Source of the DNA: Burkholderiales bacterium
GTDB lineage: Bacteria; Pseudomonadota; Gammaproteobacteria; Burkholderiales; SG8-41
NCBI GenBank assembly: GCA_022843705.1
Contig: JALHND010000009.1
Location: forward strand, 1 to 48,400
Direction: 5' to 3'
Length of the DNA stretch: 48,400 nucleotides
In this document: positions 8,482-16,325 of the stretch, piece by piece
Numbering within the stretch: the stretch's first letter is position 1
Layout: each line of letters begins with the position of its first letter
Translations under genes and position numbers: made by a program
Notes under the pieces: model-generated
Database searches by the model: none
Told to the model about the DNA's origin: nothing
Seen by the model: the letters and a program-made list of their open reading frames with translations, nothing else

Positions 8482-9738
8482 ATGCCCCTGCCCGCCCTGC
8501 GCGCTCTGCAGCACCGCAACTTCCGGCTGTTCCTCACCGGCCAGATCTTTGCGCTGGTCGGCTACTGGATCCAGATGGTGGCCCAGAGCTGGCTGCTCTA
8601 CCGGCTCACCGAATCGGCCACGCTGCTCGGTGTGCTCGCCTTCGCCAGCAGCCTGCCGATCCTGCTGCTGTCGCCGGTCGCCGGCTGGTGGGCCGACCGC
8701 TGCAACCTGCATCGCACGATGTTCGCGACGCAGGTCCTCGAACTGCTGCAGGCGGCGACACTCGCCGGCCTCGCGCTGGCCGGCATCCTCGCGCCCTGGC
8801 ACATCATCACGCTGGCGATGCTGCTGGGCATCCTGGTCGCGATCGAACTGCCGATCCGCCACGCCTACCTGCTGGAACTGGTCGAGGGCAAGGAAGACCT
8901 GCCCAACGCCATCGCGCTCACTTCGCTGATGGCCAACAGCGGCCGCATGGTCGGACCGGCGCTGGCCGGCGTGCTGATCGGCGTGTTCAGCGAAGCCCAC
9001 TGCTTCCTGATCAATGCGCTGACCTATATCGCCGTCGTCGTGTCCTTCCTGATGATCCGCGTGCGTCCGCAGCCGCGCGAGCCGTCGAAGCAGCGGCTGC
9101 TGGCCGGACTGCGCGAAGGTTTCGCCTATTCCTGGAACCTGCTGCCGATCCGCGCGCTGCTGCTGACGCTGATGGTGGTGGCACTGCTCGCCACGCCCTA
9201 TGTGCCGCTGATGCCGGTGATGGTGCGCGAGGTGTTCAGCGGCGATGCAGAGCAGATGGGTTTCCTGATGAGCGCTTCCGGCGGCGGCGCCATCTGCGGC
9301 ACGCTGTACCTGGCGTCGCGCCGAAACGCCCGCGGGATGATCCGCCTGATCATAGCCGCGGTGCTGGCTGCGGGCACGGCCCTGGCACTGTTCGCCAACG
9401 CTCCCTCGGTCTGGCTCGCGCTGCCGCTGCTGTCCGTGGTCGGCTTCGGCATCCTGGTCACGTCAGTGTCGGTCAACGTGATCCTGCAGACCATCGTCGA
9501 TGACGACAAACGCGGCCGGGTGATGAGCCTCTACACCGCAGCATTCCTCGGCATGACGCCCTTCGGCGCGCTCGCCGCCGGCGCGCTGGCCGACGTGGCC
9601 GGGCCGCGGCTGACGTTGACGCTGGGCGGATTGTGCTGCGTGACGGCCGCACTGGTGCTGGCCCGGCAACGCCACGCCATTCGCGCCGGAGTAAGACCGA
9701 TTTACGAGAGGTTGGGCATTGCCCGAACTCCTGGATAG
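8482..9738 (+). CDS. MFS exporter of the EntS / MFS_3 type
   Basis: 418 residues. It opens with RALQHRNFRLFLTGQIFALVG, a beginning typical of the MFS_3 (EntS-like) exporters, and has motif GWWADRCNLHR in loop 2-3 and DDDKRGRVMSLY in the second half, also typical of that group. It is unrelated in detail to the two MFS genes upstream on the other strand. Such proteins export siderophores, drugs or other small molecules, but nothing here identifies the substrate. It is a single gene, convergent with the toxin-antitoxin pair; a small hairpin (9777-9794) lies between them. Confidence 0.88.
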   Translation: MPLPALRALQHRNFRLFLTGQIFALVGYWIQMVAQSWLLYRLTESATLLGVLAFASSLPILLLSPVAGWWADRCNLHRTMFATQVLELLQAATLAGLALAGILAPWHIITLAMLLGILVAIELPIRHAYLLELVEGKEDLPNAIALTSLMANSGRMVGPALAGVLIGVFSEAHCFLINALTYIAVVVSFLMIRVRPQPREPSKQRLLAGLREGFAYSWNLLPIRALLLTLMVVALLATPYVPLMPVMVREVFSGDAEQMGFLMSASGGGAICGTLYLASRRNARGMIRLIIAAVLAAGTALALFANAPSVWLALPLLSVVGFGILVTSVSVNVILQTIVDDDKRGRVMSLYTAAFLGMTPFGALAAGALADVAGPRLTLTLGGLCCVTAALVLARQRHAIRAGVRPIYERLGIARTPG

Positions 9739-9776
9739 GCTGCGCGGCACGATTGCCGTCTCGCACAACCCCCTCG

Positions 9777-9794
9777 CTGACAGGGCGCTGTCAG
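9777..9794. terminator. Possible terminator hairpin between convergent genes
   Basis: Perfect 7-bp stem CTGACAG / CTGTCAG with a GGCG loop, in the spacer between the MFS exporter and the antitoxin gene. No U-tract follows, so terminator function is uncertain. Confidence 0.35.
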
Positions 9795-9828
9795 ATCGCC
9801 CCGTCAATCCGGCAAAAAGTTCATTGGG

Positions 9829-10134
9829 TCATTGGGACAAGGGCTGAGCCACCAACCGGACACCCAGGGCCGCGCAAACCCGGTTGACCGTTTCAAAGCG
9901 CGGCTGCGCGTTCGGTCGCAGGGCTTTGTAAAGCGCCTCCCGGGTAAGTCCGGAGGCCCTGGCTATCTCGCTCATGCCGCGTGCACGGGCAATATCGCCC
10001 AGTGCCGCCGCCAGCATGGCTGGATCACCGCCCTCGATCATCGCCGTCAGATATTCGGCGATGGCCTCCTCGCTGTCCAGATACTCGGCAGCATCAAATT
10101 CAGGCAGATCAGCAACACGGATTTTTTTGGCCAT
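9829..10134 (-). CDS. HigA-like antitoxin, putative addiction module antidote
   Basis: 101 residues. N-terminal half is acidic with DSEEAIAEYLTAMIEGGDPAML, typical of the 'putative addiction module antidote' family. The C-terminal half is a helix-turn-helix (MSEIARASGLTREALYKAL, residues about 54-72) followed by the PRFETVNRVCAALGVRL helix of Xre-like domains. It should bind and neutralise the adjacent RelE/HigB-like toxin and repress the promoter through the palindrome at 10441-10462. The toxin gene comes first, three bases upstream, the HigBA order. Confidence 0.9.
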   Translation of the reverse strand: MAKKIRVADLPEFDAAEYLDSEEAIAEYLTAMIEGGDPAMLAAALGDIARARGMSEIARASGLTREALYKALRPNAQPRFETVNRVCAALGVRLVAQPLSQ

Positions 10135-10137
10135 CGC

Positions 10138-10434
10138 TTACTCCTCTATTCGGGCCGCGAGTTTCACGGCCCGGGAAATATCTGCAATCTGCGTGGACTT
10201 GTCACCGCCACCCAGCATCACAATCAGCACGGTGCCGCGTTTGAGGTAATACAACCGCCAGCCCGGTCCGAAATTCTCGCGCATTTCATGAACACCCTTA
10301 CCGACCGGTTTTACGTCGCCGAGATTGCCCAACTGCGCCTTGCGCAAGCGCGCCACCAAACGCCGGCGCGTCACACCATCCCGAATCCCGGAAAACCATT
10401 CATCGAATTCGGCTGTACGCTTGATGATGAACAT
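10138..10434 (-). CDS. HigB/RelE-like toxin, addiction module killer protein
   Basis: 98 residues of the RelE/ParE superfamily (addiction-module killer type): begins FIIKRTAEFDEWFSGIRD, basic middle (RRRLVARLRKAQLGN), then GDVKPVGKGVHEMRENFGPGWRLYY, and C-terminal LIVMLGGGDKSTQ. Families with this pattern are ribosome-dependent mRNA interferases. The conserved basic and aromatic residues (R in the GPGWRLYY strand, K in GGGDKSTQ) are present, so the toxin looks intact. It is the first gene of the pair, with its ATG six bases from a perfect inverted repeat. Confidence 0.9.
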   Translation of the reverse strand: MFIIKRTAEFDEWFSGIRDGVTRRRLVARLRKAQLGNLGDVKPVGKGVHEMRENFGPGWRLYYLKRGTVLIVMLGGGDKSTQIADISRAVKLAARIEE

Positions 10435-10440
10435 TCGAAC

Positions 10441-10462
10441 AATGTAATCGAACGATTACATT
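10441..10462. promoter_or_regulatory. Palindromic operator of the toxin-antitoxin operon
   Basis: Perfect inverted repeat with 10-base arms, AATGTAATCG and CGATTACATT, separated by AA, starting six bases upstream of the toxin ATG. Its position and symmetry fit the autoregulatory site bound by the HTH antitoxin. It stands out as AT-rich against its surroundings. Confidence 0.8.
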
Positions 10463-10618
10463 ATGTCAAGATTGAGGAAACGCGACTCTATCGGCTGTAC
10501 GGGGAGTGAATCACCTTTACTCTCCCGCTGGGAACTTGTCCCGGATTTGGTGTAAAAAACCATCGTCAGAAAAATGATATCCAGCCCGAAGACACAATCA
10601 GTACACGGGCAACCCTGG

Positions 10619-10638
10619 ATTCCGGCTTTCGCCGGAAT
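10619..10638. repeat. REP-like palindromic repeat
   Basis: ATTCCGGC / GCCGGAAT arms around TTTC, flanked by CCTGG and GACG. This matches the very common proteobacterial intergenic palindrome that reads CCTGGATTCCGGC...GCCGGAATGACG. It sits in the 292-base spacer between the toxin operon and the Bug gene, which otherwise holds the operator, the terminator at 10681 and no visible gene. Confidence 0.65.
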
Positions 10639-10680
10639 GACGTACGGTAATTCGCTCGCTTGGATTTGTTGCGCACAAAA

Positions 10681-10708
10681 ACAAAACCCCGCCGAAGCGG
10701 GGTTTTGT
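10681..10708 (-). terminator. Intrinsic terminator of the Bug gene
   Basis: 12-bp perfect stem ACAAAACCCCGC / GCGGGGTTTTGT with a CGAA loop, 18 bases after the stop codon of the Bug gene. Read on the minus strand the stem runs into a T-rich stretch (GTTTTTGTG). It could act in both directions. Confidence 0.85.
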
Positions 10709-10726
10709 TCTGAAACAGGGTAAACG

Positions 10727-11692
10727 TTACTCCGGCTTCGCCCCCGAAGCCTTCACCACCTTCGCCCACTTCTTGATTTCGGACTTGATGTAGTTGGTGA
10801 ACTGCTCAGGCGTGCCGTAGGTGATCTCGAAGCCGACCCCGGCGAGGCGCTTGGCCACCGCCGGATCCTGCAGCGACTTGTGGATGTCGGCGTTGAGCCG
10901 CGTGACGATCGGCTTCGGCGTGCCCGCCGGTGCCAGCACGCCGAACCAGGAGCTCGACTCGAAACCGGGATAGGTTTCGGAGATGGTCGGGATATCCTGG
11001 GTGGCCGGTGTGCGCTTGAGGCCGGTGGTGACGATGCCGTTCAGCTTGCCCGAACGCACATGCGGCAGGGTCGAGGCCATGCCGCTGATCATCACCTTGA
11101 TGTGGCCGCCGACGAGATCGGTGATGGCCTGGCCACTGCCCTTGTACGGGATGTGCTGCATGTCGATGCCGGCCATGTCATTGAGCAGTTCGCCGGTCAG
11201 GTGGCCGACGCTGGCGACGCCAGCCGAGGCGAAGTTGACCTTTTTCGGATTGGCCTTGGTGTAGGCGATGAACTCCTTGAAGTTCTTCGCCGGCAGCGAG
11301 GGATGGGTCACGAAAATATTGGAGGCGCCGGCGACCTGGGTGATCGAGGCAAAGTCCTTCAACGGGTCGTAGGGCATTTTTTCGTAAAGGCTGGGGCCGA
11401 TCGCCAGGTTGGCGATGTAGCCGAGCACGATGCTGTAGCCGTCGGCCGGCGCCCTGGCGACGATGGTCATGCCGATGTCGCCGTTGGCGCCGGGACGGTT
11501 GTCGACCACCACCTGCTGGCCCAGCAGTTCCGACAGCTTGCTGCCCATGGAACGCGCCAGCGTGTCGGTGCTGCCGCCGGGGGCATAGGGCACCACAAAA
11601 CGGACCGGGCGCTGCGGATAGTTCTGCGCGGCGGCCACGGTGGTTGCGGCCAGCAGTGCCGTGCCGAGGATCAGGTTGCGGGTCATTTTCAT
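10727..11692 (-). CDS. Bug-family tripartite tricarboxylate transporter substrate-binding protein
   Basis: 321 residues with a clear Sec signal peptide (MKMTRNLILGTALLAATTVAAAQ) followed by the family hallmark YPQRPVRFVVPYAPGGSTDTLAR. The mature protein is a periplasmic two-lobe receptor for carboxylates or related compounds; the PYAPGGSTD loop and the later IPYKGSGQAITDL loop line the pocket in known Bug structures. No TctA/TctB membrane genes are nearby, which is common for Bug proteins. Its ATG overlaps the stop of the small upstream gene (ATGA), so the two are coupled; a strong terminator follows. Confidence 0.93.
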   Translation of the reverse strand: MKMTRNLILGTALLAATTVAAAQNYPQRPVRFVVPYAPGGSTDTLARSMGSKLSELLGQQVVVDNRPGANGDIGMTIVARAPADGYSIVLGYIANLAIGPSLYEKMPYDPLKDFASITQVAGASNIFVTHPSLPAKNFKEFIAYTKANPKKVNFASAGVASVGHLTGELLNDMAGIDMQHIPYKGSGQAITDLVGGHIKVMISGMASTLPHVRSGKLNGIVTTGLKRTPATQDIPTISETYPGFESSSWFGVLAPAGTPKPIVTRLNADIHKSLQDPAVAKRLAGVGFEITYGTPEQFTNYIKSEIKKWAKVVKASGAKPE

Positions 11693-11892
11693 TTCAGGGC
11701 CTCCGGGTCATTGCGCCAGCGCTCCCATGCGCGGCGCTGGTCTTCACGTATCGTGTCTTCTTCGAGCAGGCGGCGGATCAGCGCCGTCGTATCGGATTCG
11801 TATATGCCGTCGCGTTTGCGGAAATCCCACTGCTTCTGCTGCGGAAACACCGGGGAAGGCAGTGGTGACTGCAGGTCTTTGTGATTGCTCAT
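11689..11892 (-). CDS. Small hypothetical protein, 67 aa
   Basis: 67 residues, charged and soluble, rich in Arg, Asp and Glu, with a predicted helical C-terminus (TTALIRRLLEEDTIREDQRRAWERWRND). No known domain is recognised. Its stop codon overlaps the Bug start by four bases, which favours a real, co-translated gene. It could be a regulator-like or structural partner, but nothing in the sequence says so. Confidence 0.6.
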   Translation of the reverse strand: MSNHKDLQSPLPSPVFPQQKQWDFRKRDGIYESDTTALIRRLLEEDTIREDQRRAWERWRNDPEALK

Positions 11893-11932
11893 GGAAACGC
11901 CAGGTCAGGTTGAGTGTAGGAACAGCCGGAGC

Positions 11933-12325
11933 TCAGTGTGAGACTTCCGCCGGCGCAGGTTCGGGACGCCAGCCGTAACACGAACAGGTTTGCGAGATCG
12001 GCTCTTCGGGCAGTCGCCCGGCCTGCGGCGCTGCGGAAGAACGGAACCAGCCGCCGATTTCGTCGACCGCGCCCGCAATCAGCACACCGAGCACCAGCAC
12101 CGCCGAGGCGCCGCGCGAGAAGCTGATCTGTCCGCCTGCGGCGTTCGCCGGCGGCGGCGCGCCGAAGGCGCCGCCAATACGCGCGTTGCCGATGCGGGTG
12201 CCACCCTGCACGCTGCTGCCCATCGTGCTGGCCGACTGGCCGCCGCCCGTCGTCTGCTGCCCGTGCAGCGTCACCGCACAACCGTGCAGCAGGAGCAGCA
12301 GGACAATCAGGGCAAGGCGGAACAT
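11933..12325 (-). CDS. Putative small lipoprotein with internal hydrophobic segment, 130 aa
   Basis: Starts MFRLALIVLLLLLHGC, a hydrophobic signal followed by Cys16 that could be a lipidation site (box LHGC, not an ideal lipobox). A Gly/Ser/Thr-rich low-complexity region follows (residues about 22-70), then a hydrophobic segment SAVLVLGVLIAGAVDEIGGWF (about 74-94) and a Pro/Cys-containing tail (CSCYGW). The start is chosen at this ATG because the frame upstream is arginine/proline noise. A TATACT-like -10 lies just upstream (12337-12332). No family recognised; codon use is acceptable. Confidence 0.6.
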   Translation of the reverse strand: MFRLALIVLLLLLHGCAVTLHGQQTTGGGQSASTMGSSVQGGTRIGNARIGGAFGAPPPANAAGGQISFSRGASAVLVLGVLIAGAVDEIGGWFRSSAAPQAGRLPEEPISQTCSCYGWRPEPAPAEVSH

Positions 12326-12353
12326 GTGTGCAGTATATAATGCCCGCCTTTTT

Positions 12354-12384
12354 GAAAAAATATCAATATAATCAAATACTTGAG
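12354..12384 (-). repeat. AT-rich dispersed element, copy B
   Basis: On the minus strand CTCAAGTATTTGATTATA followed by TTGATATTTTTTC. It lies 30-60 bases upstream of the lipoprotein-like gene, in the same direction, in an otherwise gene-free 133-base spacer. It shares the 12-mer AAGTATTTGATT with the copy in mlaC. Confidence 0.7.
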
Positions 12385-12458
12385 TAGCATCGCTCGGGAA
12401 AGCCGGTCCGCGGCGTGGCGGCCGCGTCGCGAACCGCCAGCCCGCGCTGTTCCAGAAA

Positions 12459-13568
12459 TTAACGGGCGAGCTGTTCGCGGCCAGCAAGCAGGGGCGCCAG
12501 CTGTTTCGCCGGCACCACATAGGCCCACTGCGAACGGGCCTGTTCCAGCATGACCCGGGCTTCGAGGCGCTGGCGGTTCTCGGCAAATTCCTTGTCGAGC
12601 TTCGCCGCGTCTTCGGGTTTTTCCTTCGGTTCCGGCTTGCGCGTTTTCGGCGGCTCGCCGGTCACCTTGAAACGCAGCACGAAATTGCCGTCGGCCTGCG
12701 GCGCGAGGCCGATGGTGTAGCTCAGGTTGTCGAAGGTTTCGGCGGTGACGGTCAGCGCCGGTTTAGCGCCGGTCTGGTCATCAACAACGACATCGCTGAA
12801 CGACAGGTTCGACAGCGCGTTGTTGGCGCTCACCGCGGCACTGGGGTCGAGCTGCCCGCCGCCCGCGGCAAACTTCCACTGCCCCCATTCCTCGTCACGC
12901 GCGATTGCCCAGCTGCCGCGCTCGCCCGCCACCTGCAGCCTGCGGATGCGGTCGACCTTGAAGAAATCACGCGCCACCCAGGCGCCGGGACGGGCCACCG
13001 CTTTTTCCAGCGGATCGGAAACGACGACCACGTTGTCACCCTTGCCCGCGACCAGGATGTGCCGGCCGGCGGGAACACCGTCGCGCGCGTTCGGCAGCGG
13101 GTTCAGCGGATCCTTCTTCAGCGATACCTTGCCGAGCACCATGCTGGCCAGCGTCTTGCCCGAGGCATCGCCGAGTTCGAGCAGCGTGCCCGAACCTTCC
13201 TTGACGTCCTTGCCCGGCGCCAGCAGGTCGAGCCGGCCATGCAGGCTCTTGCCGACGGCTTCGGACTGCAGCACCTTGACATCCAGCAGCTTGAGGATCA
13301 GGCCGCTGATCTCGGAGAAATCCGCCGGGTAACCGCCGCGCTGCTCGACGCGCCAGATCTTGTCCTTCAGTTCCAGCGTCACCTCGCCCTTTGCATCCTG
13401 CAGGCGCAGCTTCGCGACATCGCTGACCTTGAGCCCCGGCAGCAGCTGTGCGCCGATGCTGGCGCCGCTGTCGCGGTATGCCGTGAGATCCTTCCAGAAC
13501 AGCGCGAGGCCGGCGCCGCCGAGCAGCAGCACCACGAGCATCAGCCAGAGAAATTGTTTGCGGTTCAT
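12459..13568 (-). CDS. DUF4340 domain protein of a GldAFG-type ABC system
   Basis: 369 residues. One N-terminal transmembrane helix (FLWLMLVVLLLGGAGLALFW), then a large periplasmic region matching DUF4340: repeated beta-rich units such as VTLELKDKIWRVEQRGGYPADFSEI and the later GSWAIARDEEWGQWKF. A charged Lys/Glu/Pro-rich insert (KTRKPEPKEKPEDAAK) lies near residue 310. The start overlaps the stop of the GldG-like gene by four bases, and the longer upstream frame is rejected for that reason. It is the last gene of the four-gene ABC operon. Its role is unknown; the family is almost always found with GldG-like proteins. Confidence 0.85.
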   Translation of the reverse strand: MNRKQFLWLMLVVLLLGGAGLALFWKDLTAYRDSGASIGAQLLPGLKVSDVAKLRLQDAKGEVTLELKDKIWRVEQRGGYPADFSEISGLILKLLDVKVLQSEAVGKSLHGRLDLLAPGKDVKEGSGTLLELGDASGKTLASMVLGKVSLKKDPLNPLPNARDGVPAGRHILVAGKGDNVVVVSDPLEKAVARPGAWVARDFFKVDRIRRLQVAGERGSWAIARDEEWGQWKFAAGGGQLDPSAAVSANNALSNLSFSDVVVDDQTGAKPALTVTAETFDNLSYTIGLAPQADGNFVLRFKVTGEPPKTRKPEPKEKPEDAAKLDKEFAENRQRLEARVMLEQARSQWAYVVPAKQLAPLLAGREQLAR

Positions 13569-15472
13569 GACGCGCGCACTCTTGCATTGGCCCTGCGGCG
13601 CTTGATGATCGCCAGCGTGACGCCGAGCACCATCACCAGCAGCGGCACCAGGCCGATGTTGATGATCTTGGTCCACAGCTGCAGGGTCTCCGTTTCCTCG
13701 CGCAGGGTCCTGCGCACATCCTTCAGCTCGCGCCGCGTTTCGATTGTTTTCTTGCGGAAGTTCTCCATCTCCGCCTGCTGCTCGGGCGTCAGGATCGCGC
13801 CGCCGGTCGCCGAGCCGGACTTGCCGCCGCGCTGCAGCGCCTGCAGCTTTTCGGTGGTCTGGTTGAGCTCGTCCTCCAGCGCCTTGATCTTGCCAAGGTA
13901 GGCTTCCTGGGCCCGCGCCTCCATCTGCTTGATCACCGTCAGCGGGCGGCTGAAGGCCGCGCGGCTGCGCAGGTTGATCAGCGCGCTGTCGCCGGCCATC
14001 TGCTCGACCAGGCCCTGGGCAAAAGCCAGGTTGCCGTTGCGCGGCACCGCCACGCGCTGGCCGAAGATTTCCTGGATTTCGACCGCGGCGCCGTCGGTCA
14101 GCATGTCGACGTCGCCGACGATGACCACGGTGTTCTCCTCCGCCGCCTCGCGCAGGTGCGCCTTGCGGTCGGCCTCGAACTGCGCCGGGTCCACCGGTTT
14201 GCCGCGCGCGAAGGGATCAGCCGGTTTGCCGTTGGGAAAAGCGGTCCTGAATTTCCCCGTCAGGCGGAACGCCAGCGGCTCCTCCTGGCCCGAAGGCTGG
14301 AAACCGCGGGTCGAGGGCTCCCCCGAAAGCGTCGCGACGATGAGGTCGGTCAGCATCGAGTTTTTCGAGGTGTGCACCAGCGGGGTGTGCTTCAGGTGCT
14401 CCGGCAGTTTCAGCGTGAAGCTGCCGCCGAAGGGAATCAGCAGCGTGCCGACCTGGCTGGTCACCACGTCATCCATGTTCAGCGCCTCGGTGTTCAGCGA
14501 CAGCAGTGTCGGCAGCAGGCGCGGGCCTTCGCCGCTGGCGAAGGTCAGGTCGGCGACGACCTTGCCGGTGCTGGGCTCAACCCCCCAGCCCTTGAACAGG
14601 TTGAACAGCGTCGACTGTCCCGCGGCATTGCCGCCGAGCGGATTCTGCAGGTCGGGCTGCTGGTCGAAATAGGCGTAGGTGTCGACGAAGGCAATCAGTT
14701 TGCCGCCGCGCAGCACGAACTGGTCAAGCGCGTATTCCGTGGGCTCGAGGATGTCGCGCGGGTGGATCACCAGCAGCACCTTGACGTCATCGTCGATTTT
14801 GGTCGCCGTCAGCGGAATCTCGCGCACGTCGAAAATTCGCTTCAGCTCGGAGGCCAGCACCCAGGGTTCCAGCGGCTGCTGCTTCTTCGAGGGATCCAGC
14901 GGGCGCCCAAGCACCGGCAGGCCGCTCATGATGCCGACCACCGGTTTCTTCGCCTGCGCCACCTGCGAAATCGAACGCGTGATGTCGTACTCGAGCAGGC
15001 GCTCGCGGTCGGGGGTCAGCACCGGGATCGAGGATTTCTGGTCGAGGAAGGACACCGCGAGGCCGAGGTAGAACTTCTCGCCGGTGTTGGTCATCTGGCC
15101 CTCGACGTTGTCGAGCGCAGCCGATTCCTCGGCATCCGAATCCGGCTCCGGGTTGAACTTCTCGATGACAACCTTGCCGTTGGAGGCGGCCTTGTATTCG
15201 TTGAGCAGGTCCTCGACGCGGCTGGCGAAGGTTTTCAGCCCCGGCGGCACCGCGGTGCTGCCCTGGGTGTAGTAGAGGCGGATTTTCACCGGCGCCTCGA
15301 GTTTCGACAGGATCGACCGCGTGCCGTCGGACAGCGTGTAGACGCGGCCGTCGGTGAGGTCGATGCGGGCGTTCAGCGCGCTGAAAATGAAGTTCGCCGC
15401 GATCAGTATCAGCGCCAGCGCAACAATGCCGCCGGCGGAATACATCAGGGTTTCAAGGTTCTTGTTTTTCAT
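13565..15472 (-). CDS. GldG-family ABC transporter auxiliary protein
   Basis: 635 residues. N-terminal membrane helix (residues about 10-33), then a large extracytoplasmic domain matching the GldG / 'ABC-type uncharacterized transport system' family (VRIRLYYTQGSTAVPPGLKTFASRVEDLL style, near 64-92), a coiled-coil stretch (AYLGKIKALEDELNQTTEKLQAL, about 540-562) and a C-terminal helix (IINIGLVPLLVMVLGVTLAII) followed by a basic tail. With the permease and ATPase it forms a transport or mechanosensing complex. In Bacteroidetes the homologous GldA/F/G set is tied to gliding, but in proteobacteria the role is not established. Confidence 0.9.
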   Translation of the reverse strand: MKNKNLETLMYSAGGIVALALILIAANFIFSALNARIDLTDGRVYTLSDGTRSILSKLEAPVKIRLYYTQGSTAVPPGLKTFASRVEDLLNEYKAASNGKVVIEKFNPEPDSDAEESAALDNVEGQMTNTGEKFYLGLAVSFLDQKSSIPVLTPDRERLLEYDITRSISQVAQAKKPVVGIMSGLPVLGRPLDPSKKQQPLEPWVLASELKRIFDVREIPLTATKIDDDVKVLLVIHPRDILEPTEYALDQFVLRGGKLIAFVDTYAYFDQQPDLQNPLGGNAAGQSTLFNLFKGWGVEPSTGKVVADLTFASGEGPRLLPTLLSLNTEALNMDDVVTSQVGTLLIPFGGSFTLKLPEHLKHTPLVHTSKNSMLTDLIVATLSGEPSTRGFQPSGQEEPLAFRLTGKFRTAFPNGKPADPFARGKPVDPAQFEADRKAHLREAAEENTVVIVGDVDMLTDGAAVEIQEIFGQRVAVPRNGNLAFAQGLVEQMAGDSALINLRSRAAFSRPLTVIKQMEARAQEAYLGKIKALEDELNQTTEKLQALQRGGKSGSATGGAILTPEQQAEMENFRKKTIETRRELKDVRRTLREETETLQLWTKIINIGLVPLLVMVLGVTLAIIKRRRANARVRAS

Positions 15473-15476
15473 CGTC

Positions 15477-16325
15477 TTATCCCGCGCGCTGGTTGCGGAT
15501 GATCACGCCGGTGACGAACAGCATGAAACCGATCACCGAGGCGAAGAACGCCACGTCGCGCGTGTCGAGCACGCCGCGCTGGAAGCCTTCGAAATGGGTC
15601 ATCACCGAGAACGCGGCAACGACATCGACCACCACCGGGCTGGCGAAACGCGACAGCAGGTCGGTGACCGGCGTGTAACCGGCAAGGATCAGGAACAGGC
15701 AGATCATCACCGACAGGATGAAGCTGATGACCTGGTTGCGGGTCATCGCCGAGGTCATGCAGCTCACCGCGAGGTAGGAACCCGCCAGCATCAGGCTGCC
15801 GACGTAGCCGGCGAAAATCACGCCGTTGTCGGGATCGCCGAAATAGTTGACGGTGATCGCCACCGGGAAGGTCAGCGCCAGCGCCAGCGCGAGAAACAGC
15901 CAGGAGGCGAGGAACTTGCCGACGATCGCCTGCCAGTTGGTCACCGGCATGGTCAGCAGCAGTTCCATCGTGCCCAGCCGCCGCTCCTCCGACCACAGCC
16001 GCATGCCGGCCGCGGGCACCAGGAACAGGTACAGCCAGGGGTGCCAGGTGAAGAAGGACACCAGCGAGGCCTCGCCGCGCTCGAAGAAGTTGCCGATGGT
16101 GAAGGTGAAGAAACCGGTCAGCAGCAGGAAAATCACCAGGAACACATAGGCGATCGGGGAGGTGAAATAACCCGCCAGTTCGCGCTTCATGATGGTGCGG
16201 ATATTGACCAGCGCCGTCCCCGAACGCCCCGCCGCCGCACTAGGCGAGACGGCGGGCTGTTGCCTCCCTTCTCCCTCCGGGAGAAGGGCCGGGGATGAGG
16301 GTAGCGGGTGATTGTTTTCGCTCAT
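15477..16325 (-). CDS. ABC-2 type permease, GldF-like
   Basis: 282 residues. Begins with about 45 polar residues (SENNHPLPSSPALLPEGEGR...), then the usual family opening MKRELAGYFTSPIAYVFLV and six hydrophobic segments; SEERRLGTMELLLTMPVT is typical of ABC-2 permeases of this class. The start at 16325 is supported by an ATGA overlap with the ATPase gene and a GAGGTG upstream. Homologues usually start near MKREL (here 16190). The extra N-terminus is partly encoded by a palindromic repeat (16266-16288), so it is probably an acquired extension. Confidence 0.88.
   Translation of the reverse strand: MSENNHPLPSSPALLPEGEGRQQPAVSPSAAAGRSGTALVNIRTIMKRELAGYFTSPIAYVFLVIFLLLTGFFTFTIGNFFERGEASLVSFFTWHPWLYLFLVPAAGMRLWSEERRLGTMELLLTMPVTNWQAIVGKFLASWLFLALALALTFPVAITVNYFGDPDNGVIFAGYVGSLMLAGSYLAVSCMTSAMTRNQVISFILSVMICLFLILAGYTPVTDLLSRFASPVVVDVVAAFSVMTHFEGFQRGVLDTRDVAFFASVIGFMLFVTGVIIRNQRAG
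16266..16288. repeat. Palindromic repeat inside the permease coding region
   Basis: 10-bp arms CCCTTCTCCC / GGGAGAAGGG around TCC, with a context (CCTCATCCCCGGCC...) like the common intergenic 'CTTCTCCC...GGGAGAAGG' hairpins of proteobacteria. Here it is read as LLPEGEGR in the permease. Confidence 0.65.

Noticed and set aside
12569-13676. Upstream extension of the DUF4340 gene
   Set aside because: Extension lies inside the GldG-like gene; ATGA overlap at 13568 fixes the start.
14156-15502. Long plus-strand open frame opposite the GldG-like gene
   Set aside because: Shadow frame; no recognizable motif and the minus-strand gene has clear domain features and coupling.
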